From contig JBHGAV010000025.1 in the NCBI GenBank assembly GCA_041946685.1, positions 1 through 54,043 on the forward strand: a stretch of DNA of 54,043 nucleotides. The letters are read 5' to 3'. Every line of letters begins with the position of its first letter. The first letter of the stretch is position 1. The DNA comes from JBHGAV01 sp041946685 (lineage in GTDB: Bacteria > Acidobacteriota > Terriglobia > Bryobacterales > Bryobacteraceae). The notes beneath the pieces were generated by a model, which saw only the letters and a program-made list of their open reading frames with translations, was not told the DNA's origin and ran no database searches. The translations under genes were made by a program, and so were the position numbers. This document shows positions 26,203-34,160 of the stretch, one piece after another.

Positions 26203-27552
26203 TTACTGCTTGATCACCGTGCCGTCGAGCCGGCGGATGACGCCCCACCCGCCGTTGAGCGTGCCGCGCTCGCCGCGCTCGTTGGTCCCGAACGGGTACT
26301 TGGCGGCCAGCTTCTCGTCCACCTCGATGCCCCACCCCGGCGAGTCGTTGGCGTAGAGATATCCGTCCTTGAACGTTTCCGAGCCCTTGAAGATCTCCCG
26401 CTCCACCTCCCGGATGTTGCCGCCCTCCTGCACACCGAAGTTGTAGCTGGCCAGGTCCAGGTGCAGGTTGCACATGTGCCCGATAGGGGAGACGTCGCCC
26501 GGGCCGTGCCAGGCGGTCTTCACGTTGTACAACTCGCCCAGAATGGCGATCTTGCGGCACGGTGTCAGTCCTCCCGCCTGCGAGATGTGGATGCGGATGT
26601 AGTCGATCAGCCGTTCGGCGACGAGCGGGGTCCATTCGTGCGGGCTGTTGAACAGCTCGCCCATGGCGATGGGTGTATTGCACTGCTGGCGCAACTGCCG
26701 GAAGTAGCCGATGTCCTCCGGCGAGAAGGGGTCCTCGAGGAAGAACAGCTTGAGCGGCTCGACCTCCTTGGCGAACTGGATGGCCTCGCGCGGCGAGACC
26801 CGCTCATGAATATCGTGCAGCAGCTCGACCTCCGGACCGAGTTGTCTGCGAACCTCCACGAGCATGGGCACGGTGCGGCGGATGTAGGCGCCGGGTTCGT
26901 AGACCGGGTCTTTGTGGAGGGCCTGCACCTTGGGAGCGTTGGCGCCCGCGCCGCCGGCGCCGTAAGCCGACATGCCGGGTACGCTGATCTGAAGGCGTAT
27001 GTAGCGATAACCCTGGGCCATGGCCTTGCGCGCGCCTTCCACGATCTGGGAGACCTCGGCGCCGCCAATGCTGGTGTAGCTGGCCGCCGCCTCGCGGCAC
27101 TTCCCGCCCAGAAGCTGGTAGACCGGCATTCCGGCCTGGCGGCCCTTGATGTCCCACAGCGCCTGGTCCACGCCGCTGATGGCGTTGTTCAGCACGGGGC
27201 CGTTGCGCCAGTAGGAGCTGTTGTACATCATCTGCCAGGCGTCCTCCACGCGATCAGCCGGCCGGCCGACGAGCAGGGGCTTCAGATACTTCTCGACGGC
27301 GGGGACCACCAGGTCGGCCCGTTGCGTGAATGTGGCGCACCCGTAACCGTAGAGCCCGGCCTGGTCGGTGGTGATCTTGACCACGATCAGCCGCACCCCG
27401 CTCGGCTGGCAGGTGATCACGCTGACATCCTTAATCATGGGCGAAGGCATGCCACGCGCCGCCCGCGCCGCCTGCTCCTGCGCCAACACCTGCCTTGCCG
27501 GGGCCATGCCGGCCAGGCCCGCGCTCATGCGGACCATGTCTCTGCGTTTCAT
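26203..27552 (-). CDS. D-mannonate dehydratase-like (RspA/ManD) enolase-superfamily enzyme, Tat-type leader
   Basis: This 449-aa enzyme carries the ManD subgroup signature of the enolase superfamily. It has Arg186 and Tyr197 on the active-site loop (YIRLQISVPG...SAYG), metal ligands Asp247, Glu273 and Glu299 (LLHDIHER, FFLEDPF, MGELFNSPHEW), His249 and His349 (TAWHGPGD). ManD enzymes dehydrate mannonate or gluconate to 2-keto-3-deoxygluconate; many relatives have low activity and unknown substrates. I chose ATG27552, which gives a leader KRRDMVRMSAGLAGMAPARQVLAQ-like twin-arginine peptide; the in-frame ATG27645 would overlap rpmB. Export is unusual for this family. It converges with the propeller gene (4-nt gap), so it is in the same locus but a separate transcript. 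Confidence 0.9.
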   Translation of the reverse strand: MKRRDMVRMSAGLAGMAPARQVLAQEQAARAARGMPSPMIKDVSVITCQPSGVRLIVVKITTDQAGLYGYGCATFTQRADLVVPAVEKYLKPLLVGRPADRVEDAWQMMYNSSYWRNGPVLNNAISGVDQALWDIKGRQAGMPVYQLLGGKCREAAASYTSIGGAEVSQIVEGARKAMAQGYRYIRLQISVPGMSAYGAGGAGANAPKVQALHKDPVYEPGAYIRRTVPMLVEVRRQLGPEVELLHDIHERVSPREAIQFAKEVEPLKLFFLEDPFSPEDIGYFRQLRQQCNTPIAMGELFNSPHEWTPLVAERLIDYIRIHISQAGGLTPCRKIAILGELYNVKTAWHGPGDVSPIGHMCNLHLDLASYNFGVQEGGNIREVEREIFKGSETFKDGYLYANDSPGWGIEVDEKLAAKYPFGTNERGERGTLNGGWGVIRRLDGTVIKQ

Positions 27553-27576
27553 AGGCCTGAGTATAGCTCGGCCAGG

Positions 27577-27606
27577 TTGCGCCCGCCCGCAATGCATTGC
27601 TAGAAT
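27577..27606 (+). promoter_or_regulatory. probable rpmB promoter
   Basis: TTGCGC (27577-27582), 18-nt spacer, TAGAAT (27601-27606), 38 nt before the rpmB start and within the 91-nt gap to the divergent dehydratase gene. Confidence 0.55.
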
Positions 27607-27643
27607 TGAGTTTCCCACTGCACGCAGAGAGGAACTCTGATTC

Positions 27644-27838
27644 ATGGCAAGAGTCTGCGATATCTGTGGCCGCGGTCCCGCGTTCGGGCACCGGATCAGC
27701 CACGCTCACAACCTGACCAACCGGCGCTGGAACATCAACCTGCAGACGGTCCGGGCCGTGGTGAACGGCGCCGCCAAGAAGATCCGCGTTTGCACGAGCT
27801 GCATTAAGAACGGTAAGGTCCAGAAGGCCGGCCGCTAG
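27644..27838 (+). CDS. rpmB: 50S ribosomal protein L28
   Basis: This 64-aa basic protein matches ribosomal protein L28: MARVCDICGRGP, the SHAHNLTNRRWNINLQ core and a C-terminal IRVCTSCIKNGK. Four cysteines in two CxxC pairs (5, 8, 50, 53) mark the zinc-binding form, which some bacteria replace with a zinc-free copy under zinc starvation. AGAGG lies before ATG27644. It stands alone rather than with rpmG, and the FAH-family gene follows after 14 nt. Confidence 0.98.
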   Translation: MARVCDICGRGPAFGHRISHAHNLTNRRWNINLQTVRAVVNGAAKKIRVCTSCIKNGKVQKAGR

Positions 27839-27852
27839 CACTCCGCACTCTA

Positions 27853-28701
27853 ATGTTCCTGGTCACCTTCCGACGCGCCGAAGCCGCCCCGGAAGCGGGC
27901 GTGGTGCGTGGCGACGGTGTCGTCGGCCTTTCCGGAGCCGGCTTCCCCGATGTCCTTTCGGTCATCCAGGGTGGACTGCAAGCCCTTAGGAAGATCGAAT
28001 CCTGGATTTCTCAGCCGCGACGGGCCGAGCCGCTGGCGAGCGTCAGGCTGCTGGCGCCGATCCCACGCCCGCCGAAGTTCATCTGCATCGGCCTCAACTA
28101 CCGGGATCACGCGGAAGAGACGAACATGCCGATCCCGACGGTACCGACCGTCTTCAACAAGTTCGCCACGGCGGTGACCGGGCCGGGCGAGCCGATCGTA
28201 TTGCCCAAGTCGTCCACGAGGCCGGATTACGAAGCCGAGCTCGCGTTCATCATCGGCAAGGGCGGCCGCCATATCGCGGCCTCCGACTGGCGGGAGCACG
28301 TGTTCGGATACACGATCGTGAACGACGTGAGCGCCCGCGACTACCAGATGGCTACCTCGCAGTGGCTGATGGGAAAGACGTTCGATACGTTTGCCCCCAT
28401 GGGGCCCGGCTTGGTGACGGCCGACGAGATCCCCGATCCCCACCGGCTGGACATCTCGCTGACTCTCAACGGCGAGGTGATGCAGAACTCGAACACGCGC
28501 AACCTCATCTTCAGGGTGCCGGAGCTCGTCGAGTTCCTCTCCAGGGTCTTCACGCTGGAGCCGGGCGACGTGGTCTCGACCGGCACGCCCGGCGGAGTCG
28601 GCTTCGCGCGCAAGCCGCCGGTGTACCTGAAACCCGGCGACGAGGTTGTGGTCCGCGCTCAGGGCATCGGGGAACTCCGCAACCCCGTCATCGGCGAGTA
28701 G
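27853..28701 (+). CDS. fumarylacetoacetate hydrolase family protein
   Basis: This 282-aa cytoplasmic protein has the FAH C-terminal fold (PF01557): CIGLNYRDHAEE, then the metal site Glu127 and Glu129 (YEAELAFIIG) and Asp158 (VNDVSARDYQ), SWLMGKTFDT-type block and DVVSTGTPGGVG. Family members are Mg2+-dependent and cleave C-C bonds or hydrate/decarboxylate 2-keto acids, as in aromatic-ring or 2-keto-3-deoxy-sugar acid breakdown (for example 2,4-diketo-3-deoxy-fuconate hydrolase). The exact substrate cannot be read here. No clear ribosome site is seen; it may be translated by coupling with rpmB. Confidence 0.92.
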   Translation: MFLVTFRRAEAAPEAGVVRGDGVVGLSGAGFPDVLSVIQGGLQALRKIESWISQPRRAEPLASVRLLAPIPRPPKFICIGLNYRDHAEETNMPIPTVPTVFNKFATAVTGPGEPIVLPKSSTRPDYEAELAFIIGKGGRHIAASDWREHVFGYTIVNDVSARDYQMATSQWLMGKTFDTFAPMGPGLVTADEIPDPHRLDISLTLNGEVMQNSNTRNLIFRVPELVEFLSRVFTLEPGDVVSTGTPGGVGFARKPPVYLKPGDEVVVRAQGIGELRNPVIGE

Positions 28702-28751
28702 ACTCAATAAGGGGTTTCAGAGCCGCGACCGTCAGGGAGCGGGAGGGCGTG

Positions 28752-28985
28752 ATGGCCAGGCAGCCACGACAAAGGACTTTCTGGGTCCAGGTAGGCGAGT
28801 ACACCTCGCTGGCCTTCATGCTGCCCGCTTCCACGGTGATCGGCTACGGCATCGGTTACATGCTCGACCGGGCACTAGGGACGGGCTTCCTGAAGGTGGT
28901 CTTCCTGGTGCTTGGGATTGCATCGGGGTTCGTGCAACTGATCCGGCAGGTGACGAAAGACACGCGCGGCCGTGAGAACGGATGA
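28752..28985 (+). CDS. atpZ: AtpZ/AtpI-type ATP synthase accessory protein
   Basis: This 77-aa protein has two transmembrane helices (about residues 16-36 and 46-65) and the AtpZ-like pattern YTSLAFMLPASTVIGYGIGYMLD. AtpZ and AtpI proteins assist assembly of the rotor ring or supply Mg2+ to the F-type ATPase. A purine-rich GGGAGCGGGAGGG site precedes ATG28752. Its 3' end overlaps the GTG start of the next gene by 14 nt, so the two are coupled. Confidence 0.85.
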   Translation: MARQPRQRTFWVQVGEYTSLAFMLPASTVIGYGIGYMLDRALGTGFLKVVFLVLGIASGFVQLIRQVTKDTRGRENG

Positions 28986-29355
28986 GGCGTATTTCGACCG
29001 CGCCCTGGGGCGCATGCAGCTCTCGATGGCCGCTCTGGGCCTGGGGGGTGCCGCGTTCGTCTTCGCGCTGTACTCCTGGCGGCACGGCCTGGGCTACATG
29101 GCGGGTGCGCTGGCCTCGCTCGCCAATTTCCGCTGGCTCCACCAGTTGACGGCGTCCCTGGGACCCAACGGGCAACGGGCGCGGAGGCGTGTACTCCTGT
29201 TCCTGTTGCTCCGATACTTCCTGTTGGGAGCCGGGGGCTATGTTATAGTGAAGATCTTCGGTTTGAACCTGGCGGCCGCGTTGGTTGGGCTGTTCGTGGC
29301 GGTGGCCGCGGTCATTGTCGAAATCATATACGAGTTGATATATGCCCGAGCATGA
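28972..29355 (+). CDS. atpI: ATP synthase subunit I-like membrane protein
   Basis: This 127-aa protein is predicted to have four transmembrane helices (about 17-34, 38-52, 73-93, 98-122), as in the ATP synthase I family (PF03899). Start is GTG28972, inside the end of atpZ; no in-frame ATG exists close by. It overlaps atpB by 14 nt. Position between atpZ and atpB supports the assignment more than the sequence itself, which is poorly conserved in this family. Confidence 0.8.
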   Translation: MRTDEAYFDRALGRMQLSMAALGLGGAAFVFALYSWRHGLGYMAGALASLANFRWLHQLTASLGPNGQRARRRVLLFLLLRYFLLGAGGYVIVKIFGLNLAAALVGLFVAVAAVIVEIIYELIYARA

Positions 29356-30079
29356 GTTGTGGGTCACGGCGATCTTCAATAAGTACCTGGCCGGCCTGGC
29401 CAACTGGATCCTGGGGATGGCGGGCGTGGCCGTCGAGAATCCCGATAAGCCGTGGGCGAACTATGTGGCCATGCAGATCGTGGTGGCCCTGATCGTCGTC
29501 GTGGTTTTCGCCATCCTGAGGCCGAGACTTTCGGTGGACAAGCCCGGGCGGATGCAGCACGTGTTCGAGATCATTTATCAGTTCATGGGCGGGCAGGCGG
29601 ACGAAGTGGTAGGTCACGGCGGCAGGCACTACTTGCATTTGTTCACCACGATCTTCCTGTTCGTGTTGCTGGGGAACCTGGTAGGGATCATTCCCACGCT
29701 GGAGTCGCCGACCATGTTCCCGCCGGTGCCCCTGGGGATCGCGCTGGTGACCTTCTGCTATTACAACCTGATGGGATTCAAGGCGCAGGGCGTAGGGGGA
29801 TACCTGAAGCACTTCGCCGGGCCCATGCCGCTGATGGCGCCGCTGATGATCCCCATCGAGGTTATCAGCCATTGCAGCCGGCTGCTTTCGCTCACCGTCC
29901 GTCTCTACGCGAACATGTTCGCGGGCGAGCAGGTGACGCTGGTCTTCCTCGGGCTGGTCCCGCTGGTGGTGCCGGCGGTTTTCATGGGGCTGCACGTGTT
30001 CGTCAGCTTCCTTCAGGCCTTCGTGTTCGCGCTGTTGACGATGATCTACGTCTCCGGCGCGGTCTCGCACGAGCACTGA
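29342..30079 (+). CDS. atpB: F-type ATP synthase subunit a
   Basis: This 245-aa polytopic membrane protein is subunit a of the F0 motor, which forms the proton half-channels. The essential arginine is Arg187 in SLTVRLYANMFAGE, followed by the last two helices with LQAFVFALLTMIYVSGA. Early motifs HLFTTIFLFVLLGNLVGIIP are also typical. It ends in a TGATG overlap with a thioesterase gene. Normally atpE (c subunit) follows atpB; it is absent here and nowhere else in the window. Confidence 0.97.
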   Translation: MPEHELWVTAIFNKYLAGLANWILGMAGVAVENPDKPWANYVAMQIVVALIVVVVFAILRPRLSVDKPGRMQHVFEIIYQFMGGQADEVVGHGGRHYLHLFTTIFLFVLLGNLVGIIPTLESPTMFPPVPLGIALVTFCYYNLMGFKAQGVGGYLKHFAGPMPLMAPLMIPIEVISHCSRLLSLTVRLYANMFAGEQVTLVFLGLVPLVVPAVFMGLHVFVSFLQAFVFALLTMIYVSGAVSHEH

Positions 30080-30480
30080 TGTCCGAGGCGTTCGAACTCG
30101 CCATTTCGATCGAACCTTCCGATATCGACGAACTCGGTCACGTCAACAACGTGACCTACCTGCGCTGGGTGCAGGACGTTGCCGTTGCGCACTGGCGAGC
30201 AGTGGCCCCCGCCGAGGACCAGGCCCGGCTGGTGTGGGTGGTGGTGCGGCACGAGATCGACTACAGGCAGCCGGCGCGGCCGGGGGACCAGGTCATCGCC
30301 CGGACGTGGGTCGGCGAAGCCAGCCGCGTGCGCTTCGAGCGCCACACCGAACTGGTGCGGGCGGGCGACCGTGCAGTTCTGGCGAAGGCCCGCACCTTGT
30401 GGTGTCCCCTCGACGCCCGGACCGGGAAGCCGACGGCTGTGAGCGCCGAGGTGCGGAAGCGCTTTTCGACGGTGGAGTGA
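30079..30480 (+). CDS. 4-hydroxybenzoyl-CoA thioesterase family protein
   Basis: This 133-aa hotdog-fold acyl-CoA thioesterase shows the family active-site block DIDELGHVNNVTYLRW (Asp17, then GHVNN 20-24) and WVVVRHEIDYRQPARPGD. Such enzymes (YbgC/FadM-like) cleave short or aromatic acyl-CoA esters in the cytoplasm. ATG30079 shares a base with the atpB stop, so it is translated by coupling with the ATP synthase subunit. That linkage is unusual and may only be a matter of genome compaction. Confidence 0.9.
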   Translation: MSEAFELAISIEPSDIDELGHVNNVTYLRWVQDVAVAHWRAVAPAEDQARLVWVVVRHEIDYRQPARPGDQVIARTWVGEASRVRFERHTELVRAGDRAVLAKARTLWCPLDARTGKPTAVSAEVRKRFSTVE

Positions 30481-30643
30481 ATCCCGTAAGCGGTTAATTT
30501 ACCTGCGGTTAGGTGCAAATTGGCTTTGCTTGGCAAGAACGCCTGCCGGCCTAGGCGGATATTCAGTTTTCAGAGAGCGAGCGAGGGGTGTGGCCGGGGT
30601 CTGCGCCACGGGAGTACTTTGAGAATTGGGGGAGAACGGCAAG

Positions 30644-31087
30644 ATGATCGAGCTGGCGAGGGAGTTGAGGGCCGAAGTCGAGCGGGCGGCGGGTCGCCTC
30701 AAGAACCTGAGCGAGGCCGAGGTCAGCCGGGACCGGGGCGCTGGCAAGTGGCTCAAGAAGGAGATCCTCGGCCATTTGATCGACTCGGCAGCCAACAACC
30801 ATCAGCGATTCGTGCGGGCCCAGTTGACCAGTCCCTTCTTGTGGCCGGGCTACGACCAGCGTGCCTGGGTGCCGCTCCACCACTACGCCGAGCGGCCTTG
30901 GACGGAACTCGTGAATCTGTGGCTGGCGCTGAATCTGCACGTAGCGGCGGTCATCGAGCATATGCCGGCCGGCAAGCTCCCGACACCTTGCACCATTGGC
31001 GACCACGAGCCCGCATCGCTTGAGTGGTGGATGCGCGACTACCTCCGGCATTTGCGGCACCACCTGGAGCAGCTCGAGGTGGAGTGA
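30644..31087 (+). CDS. DinB-family protein
   Basis: This 147-aa four-helix protein belongs to the DinB/YfiT-like superfamily. The three-histidine metal site is recognisable: His in EILGHLIDSA after helix 1, and His residues in DYLRHLRHHLEQL near the C terminus, with the WLKKEILGHLIDSAANNHQRF block typical of the group. Members are metal-dependent hydrolases or thiol transferases (for example bacillithiol transferases), mostly uncharacterised. I chose ATG30644, 9 nt after GGGGGAG; a TTG at 30626 is possible. Confidence 0.87.
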   Translation: MIELARELRAEVERAAGRLKNLSEAEVSRDRGAGKWLKKEILGHLIDSAANNHQRFVRAQLTSPFLWPGYDQRAWVPLHHYAERPWTELVNLWLALNLHVAAVIEHMPAGKLPTPCTIGDHEPASLEWWMRDYLRHLRHHLEQLEVE

Positions 31088-31412
31088 AGGGCGCTTTCGG
31101 GCAGGGCGGCCCCTGCGCGGAGCAAGGCATGCCGGCGGTGCGCTTTCCGGCCGGGATCGTCCAGGCGCGCCATGTGGTACGACGCCGCCCACGCCGGGGC
31201 GGACGCGAGCAACATCCAGGCGAGCAGAACGCTGAGACTGGATATGGTTTGTTCCCGTTCCGTTCCCGCCAAGCTCAACTGGAGGCCCGGAGTGCCTGCC
31301 GTGGGCGTGCAGGGCATCACCGCCACGGAGGAGTTCGACCCGGCCCTATTCAAACAACTAGCCGAAGGGAAGTGAACGCCGTACGCCGAGGAAAGGACGA
31401 ATCGTTCCCCAG
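31088..31412. other. intergenic stretch between convergent genes, no clear gene
   Basis: A 67-codon frame (31172-31375, forward) is open and ends in GITATEEFDPALFKQLAEGK, which reads like the natural C terminus of a real protein. However it has no ribosome site and no recognisable start, so it may be a decayed gene remnant. Nothing else is seen. Confidence 0.3.
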
Positions 31413-33071
31413 TCAGTTTGAGGCAGTGGCGATCGACTTGAAGAAGCTGAAATCGAGTATCTCGTAATACTCTTTGTACCCGTGTGAGACATTCGGGACG
31501 ATCTTGAAGTCGTGCGGAATGCCCAGCGCGGTCAGGCGGGCGTCAAACGCTTTGTTGGCCTCAAGGGTGAAATCATCTGTGCCAACGATCATGCGAATCC
31601 GGAACCGGCCTTTGATGGCAGCCAGGTTCTTCTCAGCGAGAACGAAGGGGTTGTTGGCAAGATCGTAGGCGGTTTCGACGCGCCGCGGAGCGTTCTGTCT
31701 CGGCGCGGCACCCGGAGCGGACACGCCGGCGCACATGCCGGAAATCAGCGCGAACTTCTCCGGGAACTTGAAGCCGAAATGGAACGCGCCATATCCGCCC
31801 ATGGACATGCCTTCGAGCGCGCGCGCCTCACGACGCGGAATGGTTCGATAGTGGGCGTCAACGTGCGGGATCAAGTCTTTGATGACGACTGACTCGATCG
31901 GCGTGCTGCCGTCCGGCGAATCCAGGTAACGGCCATTGGGGAGACCTTGGACCAGGACGGCAATCATCGGCGGGCAAACGCCGCGTTTGATCGCGGCGTC
32001 CAGTTTCTGGACCCAGATGTCGCCGACGCGCTGGCTGCCGCCGCCGCCGTGGAGGTAGTAGAGCGCGGGATAGCGGGAAGCCGGGTCTTTCTCGTAGCCG
32101 GGGGGAAGATAGATCAGATAACTGGCCATTCTGCCGGGCCCGAGCGAGGGCGCCGCGAAGGTCACATAGCGTGTGCCCTCCGGCTCGTCGATGATCGGGT
32201 CTACCCAGGAATCGTCCGGGGGATCGATCTTGCCCAGCCAGATCTTCTCCTCATGCCTGCCGCCTTTGAGATGCCGGTCAAGGAAGTTGTTTACGAGTTC
32301 CCGTGACTCGCCTTGCCGGAGTTGCTTGAAATCGTGCCCCGCACCCTTGACGACGACCAGCGTGGAATCGGCGCCCGCTTTGCGCAACGCGGCATCCAGC
32401 GCCTGGCTCCGGCGCAACGGCACGACCTTGTCGCTGTCGCCGTGAACGATCAGGACCGGCGCGCTGTCCTTGGCGGCGCCTGAGGCCGGAAGCGGACCTC
32501 CGCCATTGTCCGGTCCGGAGAAGTCGATCACTGCCTGGACGCGGCCGGCCGGATCGGGCTCCTTCAATCCTGCCGGCGTGCCAAGCAACACGGCCAGGCG
32601 GCCACCTTCCGATACTCCCCAGGCAGCGATGTGGTCCGCGTCCAGGTCGTACTTGCCGGCATTGGCCCGTAACCACCGGACGGCGGCCCTGCAATCGTCG
32701 AGCTGTTCCGTGCGACTTGCCTCGGCCGAAGACCGGTAGTCGATGCTGGCGACAGCGTATCCGTTGCCAACCATGCTTGCGACAGGGCTCGGATATCTGC
32801 CGGCGAACGCGCCTTCTTCGCCGTGGATCCAAACGATGACCGGCAGGGCAGCCTTCGCCTGGCTGCCTGGAGTCTGATAGCCCGCGTGGGGAATGTAGAG
32901 GTCGAGAAGGAGGCTTCTTCCGCCGACCTGCGTGTATTCAATGCCTCGGTCGAATGTGAACTTGACTGACGGCCATTCACGGCCAGGGATCACCCCTGAC
33001 GCAAACTGCGCCAGAGCGGCCGTGGCGGGCAGGAGCAGCAGGACAAAGGCGCCGATGGATCGCTTCAACAT
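31413..33071 (-). CDS. secreted fusion of two alpha/beta-hydrolase domains
   Basis: This 552-aa protein has a signal peptide (to about LAQF, residue 22) and two complete hydrolase domains. The first (about 40-270) resembles BD-FAE/dienelactone-type esterases, with nucleophile Ser154 in GVSEGG, Asp213 in HGDSDKVVP and His246 in GAGHDF. The second (about 285-552) is a CE1/esterase-D type with Ser423 in GMSMGG, an Asp in GTDDF and a His in NVSHGY. Either could cleave acetyl or feruloyl esters of polysaccharides. The usual HGGG oxyanion motif of the first domain reads HGEEG, a possible change in activity. It heads a group of four esterase genes. Confidence 0.9.
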   Translation of the reverse strand: MLKRSIGAFVLLLLPATAALAQFASGVIPGREWPSVKFTFDRGIEYTQVGGRSLLLDLYIPHAGYQTPGSQAKAALPVIVWIHGEEGAFAGRYPSPVASMVGNGYAVASIDYRSSAEASRTEQLDDCRAAVRWLRANAGKYDLDADHIAAWGVSEGGRLAVLLGTPAGLKEPDPAGRVQAVIDFSGPDNGGGPLPASGAAKDSAPVLIVHGDSDKVVPLRRSQALDAALRKAGADSTLVVVKGAGHDFKQLRQGESRELVNNFLDRHLKGGRHEEKIWLGKIDPPDDSWVDPIIDEPEGTRYVTFAAPSLGPGRMASYLIYLPPGYEKDPASRYPALYYLHGGGGSQRVGDIWVQKLDAAIKRGVCPPMIAVLVQGLPNGRYLDSPDGSTPIESVVIKDLIPHVDAHYRTIPRREARALEGMSMGGYGAFHFGFKFPEKFALISGMCAGVSAPGAAPRQNAPRRVETAYDLANNPFVLAEKNLAAIKGRFRIRMIVGTDDFTLEANKAFDARLTALGIPHDFKIVPNVSHGYKEYYEILDFSFFKSIATASN

Positions 33072-33153
33072 GCGTCTATGCTAGCAGGCCGGTCAGTACT
33101 TTGGTGGTAATGAGGGGTTTCCGGTCCAGAATCACAAGCAGGGGTTTGATAAG

Positions 33154-34143
33154 ATGCGGCTTATGAAACAAGCATTGCTCCTTGCCTTGCTGGCGGCCTT
33201 TGTGGCCGGCGGTACCAGTCTGGCGCAGCCGGATGCGGCGCCGCAGGCCGCAGCCAGAGGCCCCGCAAGAGGCGGATTCGGCGGGCCGATCGAGTTGGGC
33301 CCGGACGACAAGCCCGCCTTCCCGGATCCTCCAGCCGGTTTCAATGTCAGGCGTGACGGTGTCCCGCGCGGAGAGGTGACGGCGGTTCAGTACGACTCCA
33401 AGTCGCTTGGATATCGCCGCCAGATGCGAGTCTACACGCCTCCCGGCTACTCGACCGCTCGCAAGTACCCGGTGCTGTATCTGCTGCACGGTATCGGCGG
33501 CGACGACCAGGAATGGACTCGGGCGTGCCACGCCGACATCGTCATGGACAACCTGCTGGCCGAGGGCCTGATACAGCCGATGGTCGTCGTCTTCCCCAAC
33601 GGCAACGCCGCCGTGACGGCCGAAGACTCGGCTGCGGGCCGGAAACCCGCCATGGGGGGTGGAGCCCCTGGCGCAGCCAGCGGCGCACGCGGAGGCGCTG
33701 CCGGCGCGCGCGATTTCGGGGGGTGGGGGACGCCCTTCGATAACGACCTGCTGAAGGACATCATCCCTTACGTCGAGTCCCACTATTCCGTCTATACCGA
33801 CCGCGAGCGTCGCGCTTTGGCTGGTCTGTCTATGGGTGGCGGCCAAGCTCTCAACATCGGCCTGGCCAACATCGAGACGTTTGCCTGGGTTGGCGGGTTC
33901 TCCTCCGCCCCGAACACAAAGGAGCCGGCCGATCTCGTGCCCGATCCGGCGGCAGCCAAACGGTTGAAGCTGCTCTGGCTTGGTTGCGGCAACAAGGACG
34001 GCCTGATCCGCATCAGCCAGGGGGTCCACAACTACCTGAAAGAGAAGGGTGTACCGCACGTATGGCATGTGGACGGAAACGCCCACGACACCACCGAGTG
34101 GGACAATAACCTGTACCTGTTCGCCCAGCGCATCTTCAAGTAA
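33154..34143 (+). CDS. secreted CE1-type esterase (esterase D/feruloyl esterase-like)
   Basis: This 329-aa protein has a signal peptide (to about SLAQ, residue 25), a Gly/Ala/Arg-rich linker, and an esterase domain (about 75-329) with VLYLLHGIGGDDQEW, nucleophile Ser226 in GLSMGGGQA, an Asp in LWLGCGNKDGL, and a His in DGNAHDTTEW. CE1 enzymes remove acetyl or hydroxycinnamoyl groups from xylan. A low-complexity Gly/Ala insert (about 158-190) interrupts the fold before the nucleophile. AGGGG lies 8 nt before ATG33154. It is divergent from the hydrolase-fusion gene (82-nt gap) and resembles that protein's second domain. Confidence 0.9.
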   Translation: MRLMKQALLLALLAAFVAGGTSLAQPDAAPQAAARGPARGGFGGPIELGPDDKPAFPDPPAGFNVRRDGVPRGEVTAVQYDSKSLGYRRQMRVYTPPGYSTARKYPVLYLLHGIGGDDQEWTRACHADIVMDNLLAEGLIQPMVVVFPNGNAAVTAEDSAAGRKPAMGGGAPGAASGARGGAAGARDFGGWGTPFDNDLLKDIIPYVESHYSVYTDRERRALAGLSMGGGQALNIGLANIETFAWVGGFSSAPNTKEPADLVPDPAAAKRLKLLWLGCGNKDGLIRISQGVHNYLKEKGVPHVWHVDGNAHDTTEWDNNLYLFAQRIFK

Positions 34144-34160
34144 TCGCAGGGCTAGGAACC

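Noticed and set aside
31172..31375. 67-codon forward frame as a real gene
   Set aside because: The C-terminal half reads protein-like, but there is no ribosome site, plausible start or family match; listed only as a possible remnant.
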